A stretch of DNA of 64,000 nucleotides from Parelaphostrongylus tenuis (Eukaryota > Nematoda > Chromadorea > Rhabditida > Metastrongylidae): contig JAHQIW010004394.1 in the NCBI GenBank assembly GCA_019055375.1, positions 349,408-413,407 of the forward strand. The letters are read 5' to 3'. Shown here piece after piece: positions 35,834-44,800 of the stretch. The number at the start of each line of letters is the position of its first letter. The first letter of the stretch is position 1. The translations under genes were made by a program, and so were the position numbers. The notes beneath the pieces were generated by a model, which saw nothing but the letters and a program-made list of their open reading frames with translations, did not search any database and was not told the origin of the DNA.

Positions 35834-38800
35834 ATGTCGTCTACAGCGAAAATTTTCGCTTCCGCCAAACGATGGCCCTTCAGGAAGCAGGTGAGGAATT
35901 CTTCATTCAATTCCGCTTGTTTTTTTTGCCTTTATATCTTCTATATACCTAAGAGAATTGAGTGGTGAACAAAAAACGCGGCCTCAGCCGGGAATCGAAC
36001 CCGCGTTTCATCCTATCCGTGGACGTGTGCTCTAACTACTACACCACCGAGGCACATTTGCCCGACCACTCATTCTATGTCTATTTTATGTTTTATTTTA
36101 TTTTTTATTTTTTGATGTCTATTTTTATTCAAGTTTCTCGTCTATGGCGTATCGACAGTTCTAGTTGGAAGTGCAGTGACTGCCTGTTGTCTCGTCGACT
36201 CATTCGAAGATGTCAGACAACTTGGATTGTTGAGATTCGGCCGGGCCGCTGCTGCAGTACGTTTTTCTCAGTTCTCTGGATTCATACTATTCGTAGTTTC
36301 CGGAAACCCGGGGTCTATTAACCTCGGCATACTTTAGTAGTGGGTCTTTTCTTCATCCTTAAGCCAGACCCAAGGTTCTCTAGCTCAATTTGGTACCTAT
36401 ATGTTGGAGGGGAGCGCATGTGGCGCAGTGGTTAGAGGTGCTCTGCGTCGCACACGAGGTCAATGGTTCGATCTCGCGCTCATGGCTCACCAAGCCATCC
36501 ATCCCTCCGGGGTCGGTAAATTGGTACCAGACAGGTCTCAGACTTGTCTGGGAGGATAAGCAGCACTGACTCGGTTCAGCGGGAGGCCACCGCGAGTCAT
36601 TGTAAAGGCCAGATATGCATTCAATCACCTCAAACGAAGTTAAAAATTGAAGTTGAATGCATGGCCCATCCCTCAGGGATTGATCAACGCCGAGAGCTTT
36701 ATCCTTTATCCTTTATGTTAGAGGGCGATAGATGACTATCTGGCCTCATTCACTGGACAAGCATGTTTCATAGGAGTGTTAGTAATCATTCGAAAGCTTG
36801 AATCTCTGGCTAGAAGTGTACATGGCCTACCTTCAAAAGACCTTTTTATGACGCTGTAAAGTTTTAAATAAAACTATGTTTCACATGCGCATATTTCTCG
36901 CCGGGCAGAGCTTTTTTTTTCAAACTATCAGTAATCATAATAACCTTCGTTTCGAGTGTTTTCTCAAGACCACAGCCTAAATTTCAATATGCCTGGTAAT
37001 CATTTTTGAGCCACCCATGTCAGTGGTCTATCAAAGAGGCTGACTTATAGAGCCCGATACACGTGTTTCGATCTTGCGATCTCGTCAGTCGGGCAGTTAC
37101 CCTTTCTCGTCTTTTACCAATCCTGTGTGGGTGCTCCAGTCCCCACACTAAGAGTTAGCGACGACGAACGTTTCACACTCTATGTCCAGTGAAAAACCCA
37201 CCGAACACAGAGTGTTGTCATATCAGTAATCATTCGATAGCGTAAGATTCAAGGATTCCAGCCAGTGTGCTTATTTTTTGGAAAGACCATTTCTCTGCAG
37301 TGTAGCAGGGAAAATAAGATCAAATTCACATACGCGGGCCAAGGGATTCTGGCTTTTCCACGAGGTGAGCGGAGGGAGGGAGCGAGGCGCTAGGCGGATG
37401 TGACCATCTCAACGCGCCGGTCGAGCGATTAGCCCTTAAGCGATCTATGGAAAAGTACGATTCTTCTTATTCAATCAGTAATTGTTCCTCAGTACTCCAG
37501 ATTAAAAGCTTAAATGTAATATTAAAAGATTTCCTCTACACGTTCATCTGCTTTTAGTGCTTCAGTGATCACCTGTATCACCTGTCGTCCCGTTGATCGT
37601 CGAGTGATTCGAGCGGGTACCAGCAAGTCTTCCATTTTTCCCTATCGCGTGCAAGAGTAGCCCAGTGGGTCCTCCTCGCTCTAGGGAATCGCTGAAGCAT
37701 CATATCTTTCTTCTATCGCTTTCGTGAAGAAATCGGGCCAAGCGGGTCGGTGGTCTTCCTGTAGAGGGCTTGACGTCCCGAGGAGTCCAGTCGGTAACGG
37801 CTCTCGTCTATCGGTTGTCGTTGAGGCGCATCACGTGTCCGGCCCACTTTTTTTCGATATCCTGGCGTGTAGAACGGCCTCACGGCACGGATCGGCTTAT
37901 CCATCTTCAGCGATATCGTACTTAACTTGCGCTATCGATTAGAAACATATTTTTTTTTGAATGTTACAGCGTTGTGATAAGGTCTTCTCGAAAACCGGCC
38001 ACGTACGGCTTTAGCAAAAGATTCAAGCTTTCGAATGATTGCTTACAGTCCTATGAAAAATTCTTGTAAAGCGAGTGAGGTCGATTATTCATGTGTTCCT
38101 TATGAGCGAAAAGAACCGCCGATTTTTCTTATTTTTAATACATCATAGGTGGCACAGATCGTTGTGGATTATAAGTTGTCGCTTCGCGGATTTCTCTATT
38201 CATCCGAGGAGTACAATAAAGCTATTAAAGAGTGTCATAAGCGAAGCGCATTGCGTCTACTCGACTTGGCATGCGATAATGGTGGTGTGTTTATCAAGGT
38301 ATGCCAGATTTTATAGCGCTAATACTTTGTATTTATGATCTACATGAATCTTTTGTTTTCAGTGCTTTTGAATAGTGTTATGATGTTCTAAATACACCTA
38401 GTGATAAGCGAAAATTCGTCCTCAGACGGGAGTCGAACCCGTGTTTCACCCGTGCTAAGGACGCGTGCCACCACTGTACCACGGAGACACCGTTTCGCTA
38501 CCATTCGTTCTTCAATATCGAGTACTTCTCGGTTATAAGAGGACAAGCGAATATTTGACCTCATTCGCTGTACAAGAATTTTTCATAGGAGTGTTAGTAA
38601 TCATTCGTAAGCTTGAATCTCTGGCTAGAGCAGTACGTGGACGGTTTTCGAAAAGACCCTTTTATAACGCTGTCAGAGTTCAAAATGGAATCGTGCTTCG
38701 CACTCGCATATTTCTCGCTGGACAGAGCTTCCTTTTCTGGACTATTAGTAATCATTTGATAGCGTAAGATCTAAGGATTCCAGCGATGTGCTTGTTTTCA

Positions 38801-41800
38801 GGAAAGGCAGTTTCTCTACAGTGCAGCGGAGAAAATAAGATCAAATTCACATACTCGCGCAAGGGGATTTGGCTTACTTGCGGTGTCGAGGGGAGGGAGG
38901 AAGGGAAGAGAGGTGGGCTCAGGGCGAATGTGACCGTTTAATCGATTGGCCCTTCTGCTGGCCCTAGGAAAGTATGATTCTTGTTATTCGATTTGGATTT
39001 GTTTTTCGAAACTCAAGCTGAAGCATCTGTCTCTAATACTACAACGTTTTCTCCACACGTTTATGTGCTCTTTGTACTTCCAGCGAGGTAACGAAGTAGT
39101 TAGTTGAATTGTGGGGCCGACGTGAAACATAAGTGTCTTCTGAATGTTACAGCGTTATAAAAGGGTTTTTCGAAAACAGGCCACTTGTGGCTCTAGCCCA
39201 AGATTCAAGCTTGCGATTGATTACTAACACTCCTATGAAAAATTCTTGTACAGAGAGTGAGGTCGAACATTTATTTGTTCGCTTTCAGCCGAAAAGAACC
39301 CAATGTCTCTATCGTAGCTATCAGCGTTGAGCTAACAGCCCTTGTGATATGTAATATTCAAGATTTGTTACTTGGTCTGTAAAGCAGTATGTGCGTACTC
39401 GAGCAAACGTGTTATGGGTTTGGGGCTGATAGCTATGATGTAGTTATTGAGGAATGAGTGGTGATAGAAGGTGGCTCCGATGGCGTAGTGGTAGCACGAG
39501 TCCTCGCTATGAATGAAACGCGAGTTCAATTCCCGTCCGAGGTCGATTTTTTGCTTACCGCTTAGTCGTATTATGTCTATTTGAGGCACCATGACACTGC
39601 GAAAAAGCAGCAAATATAAGAAGTTCTGGCAAAATGTTGAGTGAGCTGAAGAACATTCGTTCTCAGACGAGAGCTGAACCCGCGTCAATGGCATAGGTGG
39701 AACGCGGGTTCAATTCCCGTCCGAGGTCGAATTTTTGCATACCGCTCAGTCGTTTTATGTCTATTTGAAGCACCATAAACCGCGGAAAAGCAGTATGTAT
39801 AGGAAATCTTGACAAAATGTTGAGTGATCTGAAGAACATTCGGCCTCAGACAAGAGTTGAACCCGCGTCATCGGCATGGGTGGAATGCGGGTTCAACTGC
39901 TCCTGCCTTGGGTCAAATATCTTACTAATATTTTGTTTATTCTTGTTCCCACCTCTATACCAATGTTTTTCTTTACATTGCATAGTATGATTGTAGTTGA
40001 ATACGTAATGGTTTCTTAGTGGGTTCGATCGTCGTTTAGGTAGGGCAACATTTATCTGCTATGGAGTTCCTAATCCCTACCGAGTACACCACAACATTGT
40101 CCATATTGACTTCGAAAGCCCCTGAAGCCTCTTATGAAGACATTGTATACGTTGTGGAGTCAGAATTAGGAAAGAAGGTGCGTTTTATTGATCTCAGATT
40201 ACGTTATACACCTGAGGATACCTTTTTTTCGCTGGGTTATCTTCTTTAACCCTCTAGAGACGGGCAGGTGATCGATCGCACACCGCAGCTTTCAAGAGGC
40301 GTGCGATCTTCGTTTTTCAGTCAGGGATCTTCTTCTATTTGCAAAGTGAACCCTTAGGGTTTTTGTGTTGCTATAGTGCCCCATGATTTTTTCTACATGG
40401 CCATATGTTTTTCGTGCATATATAAACTTTTCTATGACGATAAAAACTTTGAGTAGCTTTGAGTACGTAATCTTTTTAACCGCTCTTACAGCTTCTATGA
40501 TGACCTTTCGAAAAACCAATCACAGCATTGAAAATCCTCGAGATCTGGGCTATCGAATGACTAGTAAAATTTTGATGGAGAGCCATAAGCAAGCCGCAGC
40601 CGAGCAAATAAGACAAACTGAGTGTGAAATATAGTTTTACTTTCGCTGCTACAAAGTAATAAAAAGGCTTTTTGTAAAAATCAAACGTGCTGCTGAGGTT
40701 GCCTGTCAGGTTTCGAATGATTACCTGCCTGTCAGGTTTCGAATGATCACCAAGTGTCTAGGAGAAAAGTTTTGTGCAGCGAGAAAGGCCTTCAAAACGG
40801 TCGTGTCAGATGGTACATGTCGTCCCTCAGGGGTTAGCCTTTCGGTTCCATATCTTAGAACAGAACTAATTCATTCAGAATTCTTTTTATTTGACTGCCA
40901 CTTGCTGTAATATGATGTTATGCTATGCCCAATAATGTGGAGTGCTGTGCAAAAACATTTGCATCTAGCCGGGATTCGAACCCAGATCCCATCTCTTGCG
41001 GGAGCGTTTGCTAACCGAGTGCTGTGAAAAACGAGTGTGGTGGTTGCAACGGTTAGCTTACGCTCCCGGAAAGAGTGAGATCTGGGTTCGAATCCCGGCT
41101 GACGCAAATTTTTTGTACGGCACTCCACATTATTAGGTAAACTAATTCTTCTTTGTCATAATTCCTGTCTAGGACTTCAGATTTCTGATGTATTTTCGGA
41201 ATTCTCTGAAAAGCCTGTTGGAGCTGCCAGCTTGGCACAGGTGCATATCGCTAAATTAAAGGTGATTTTACGTATCACTGAGATGGGTTGCTACTGATTT
41301 CAAGCATGTTTTTTCAGAATATTGATCAAAAAGTCGCTGTGAAAGTGCAACATCGTAGAGTTTATAAGAATAGTCGTACGGACATGAACACCATGGAAGT
41401 GAGTTTGAACTTTGTTCACCTGTGTTGGTTTGAAAACAGGAATTTCCCATAGGACACGGACTGAGTTAGGTTTGAGCTCTGTGTCTGAAAGGACAAATAT
41501 TATCTATATACCTAAGAGAATTGAGTGGTGAGCAAAAACGCGGTCTCAGCCGGGAATCGAACCCGCATTTCATCCTATTCAAATTAGCAAATGTTGGGCA
41601 AATGTGCCTCGGTGGTGTAGTGGTTAGAGCACGCGTCCCCGGATACGATTCCCGCCTGAGGCCGCGTTTTGCTCACCACTCAATTCTCTTAGGTATATAG
41701 CAAGCATCATAACAATGCGAAATGCATTAAAATACTATTGATTACAAATATTAGCCTATTGATCTGTGTAGATGTTTTTTACATGTCGGTTCGATTACTC

Positions 41801-44800
41801 CAATATTTTCTTCTTATTGAAGAACTACTTTGCAGTTCCTCGTTAAAGTCGCCGATAAAGTGTTCCCGGAGTTCAAACTTATGTGGTTAGTTGAAGAAGT
41901 GAGAAAAAATTTGCCTCGAGAACTTGACTTTATCTTGGAAGCTAGAAATGCCGATCGATTGGCAAAATTGTTTGGACATCTTAAGTTTCTCAAGGTATCT
42001 TTTTTCTTGTTTTTTTTTACTCTCATTCCAGCTTCATCCTTCAACAGGGTGCCTTAACTCTTTGGGGACGAGTGGGACACCGATAGCTCCGTTCCGCAGT
42101 CGTGCGCGGCTGGAAGCTGTTCATTTGCCGCGGGTTAGTGATGCCGGCCATGGGGAAGAAGAGTTGGTGGTTTTATTGTTACCCACGACATATCACTGCA
42201 CTTTTTTGGTGTTGACAGTATCAAAGGTTCTCTAAACGCAATTTTTATAGCAAAGAAGTTCAGTTCCCTGACGTTTCGCTATTTTCTGGAGACAAGTCGT
42301 AGATCCATGAGGTAACAACAGAACCAACGCATAGGTTCTGCAAAGCAGACTGCGTCTGAATTTGTTCTAATAAGTCATTAACATCCGACTCCGTGCCCAT
42401 CTTTTCGACTCGACAATTATCCCTGCCCTAACGTATGCAGCAGAAACCTGGTCGCTACGTAAGCAGGATGAAAGATCACTTGGCGTTATCGAGCGCGCAG
42501 TCGAAAGGTCGATGCTAGGAGTATCCCGTATCTCGCAAATGAGAGAAAGGCTCTGAATTTCCGACCTACGTCAACGATCGAAAATCAGAGACGCCGTTCT
42601 ACACGCCAGGATATCGAAAATAAGGTGGGCCGGACACGTGATGCGCTTCATCGACAACCGATGAACGAGAGCCGTATCCGACTGGATTCCTCGGGACATC
42701 AAGCGCTCTACGGGAAGACCACCGACCCGTTGGTCCGATTTCTTCACGAAAGCGATAGAAGAAAGATATGATGCTCAGCGAATCCCTAGAGCGAGGAAGA
42801 CCCACTGGGCTACTCTTGCACGCGATAGGCAAAATGGAAAAGTTGCTGGTACCCGCTCGAGTCACTCGACGATCAACAGGACGACAGGTGACATCTGATA
42901 ATGAAGAATAATCCACCTAATGCATCAAACATACCGTCAGCAAATTACAGGAACAGGAAGTGTCTACATTTCTACATTTACATGATCCGTCATCACAATT
43001 TTTATTGTGTGCATCCCAGCACTTCTAGCATTCGATTCGTTTTCGTCTTGATCTTGAATGACGTAGAAGCTGAACGAGCATGTCTTTTTGCAGTCTCAAG
43101 GATAGCCTGGCTCTGGCGTTCCATAGGTCCTTGTTAACTGCCGGAGTATGGGGGAGGTGGAGCTCGGCTCCACGCACGCCGCGACGAACATCACAACCAC
43201 TCAACCACGGCGCCCTAAGAAGTCATACACTGTAAAAATATGTTTTCGAGTCCGACTTCTACAACATCTTTGAAAGAGAAACGAAAAAAGTTGGATATGT
43301 CTTTTCACTCATGAATCTATGTTTTGTTATAGAAAAGTAGTGAAGTTTCAGACACACCGAACGTTTTTTTTTGCTATAATTATCATGTATAGAAGAACCT
43401 TCACATGCTAAGCGTGATACTGAAGGAAAGTGCGTCGTTGGGGAGGGGATATCGAACCAGGAAACATTTTCACCGATAGCTGGACATCGCTAACCCCCGC
43501 GGCACAACCAGTTGTCCACAAAGCTTAAGGCACACGTATTTTTGTGAAGGCCATAACGAGTCTCTAAAACTCTTTAGAATTGCAATTTAAATTCATCTTA
43601 TCACTTTTTCTAGATTCCAAAGATTTACTACGAATATACCACACCTCGATTACTTACGATGGAATTTTGCGAGGGTGCACATATTGACGATATCGCACTA
43701 CATGATGAAGAATAATATCAACACGCATGATGTGGGTTGTATTCAGAGACATAAAAAAACCACTGTGTTGTTACTTAGATCAAAGGATAGAAGTTTCAAA
43801 TGTTTTAGCTGATAAATGTAAGAGCTATCCCTGTATAGCTCAAAAATATCCCATTAAAATTTGTTTTGTCTTCTTTTTAGATTAAAATATTATTTAAGGT
43901 ATGCCGAAAGTTGGGCAAGCTTTATTCGGAGATGATTTTCATTAATGGTTATCTGCACTCAGATCCTCATCCGGGTAATGTACTTGTGAATAGGAAAGAC
44001 TAGTGGTGATGTCGACATCGTTTTATTGGACCACGGACTTTATCTAGTTAGTGATACCTGTATATTTGAACTTGATACTTGAAAGGCCTCTCTTCACTGA
44101 TATTGCGAGCCTCAGCGACAGGAAAACTGTGTTGATTTCAGCTGTTACGATCCCTGGAGTAGCAAGGTAAGCCTAGCCGGTTTTCCTCAAGTTGTCACCA
44201 CAGTTCGCCGGCTTATGTGGGTCGTAGTGGGTTACCAGCTTGAGACTGTTTGCTACCAAGACAGCGGCCTTTTTTAGGTACGGTTTACTCTCAACACAAG
44301 GTCGATTTCGATGTGGCGCTCATGGCTCACTAGCTCATCTCATCCCTTCGGGGTCGGTAACTTGGTACCTGGCTGGTCGCAGAATTGTCTGGGAGGATAA
44401 GCACCACTGAATCGATACAGTGGGAGGCCATCGCGAGGCACTGTAAAGGCCAGATATGCATTCAGTTACATTAAACGAAATCAAAATTCAGATTCAATGC
44501 ATGGTCGCATCTCTCAGGGATTGGTCAACGCCGAGAGCTGTATCCTTTGTCCTTTTTTACTCTTAGCTGGGCTTTCTGAATGGAAGCGTCGGATTCTCAG
44601 CTTGGATGGACCTGCTGGGGGGGGGGGTTGAATCCCCGTTTTTTTTCGAAGTTCGACACCATAGGAGCATCTCCCAGCTACTATGAGGCATTAAACCATC
44701 TGGGAGTAATGTACAAGTAGCTTTATTTGTATGTATCATACGTATAATGCAGCTGTGAAAGTTTCGATAAATGCTGGCATGCTCACGTGAAAAGTATCTT

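Larger units (their letters stand above)
36735..38090. repeat. Foldback family F with two nested insertions (ADCK1 intron 2)
   Basis: Left arm (from about 36,735) has TAGGAGTGTTAGTAATCATT. Right arm (to about 38,090) has the inverted AATGATTGCTTACAGTCCTA. A hammerhead-bearing insertion sits at 36,939-37,220 and a minus-strand RTE 3' fragment at about 37,575-37,885. The order of events is readable: F first, then both insertions. Confidence 0.8.

Noticed and set aside
38418..38488. Genuine tRNA-Ala gene
   Set aside because: Acceptor stem mismatches and repeat-like flanks; kept as tRNA-like only.
42265..42300. Minus-strand GCGAAACGTCAGGGA resembling a hammerhead 3' half
   Set aside because: The CTGANGA half is not present (CCAGAAA instead) and stem II is missing.
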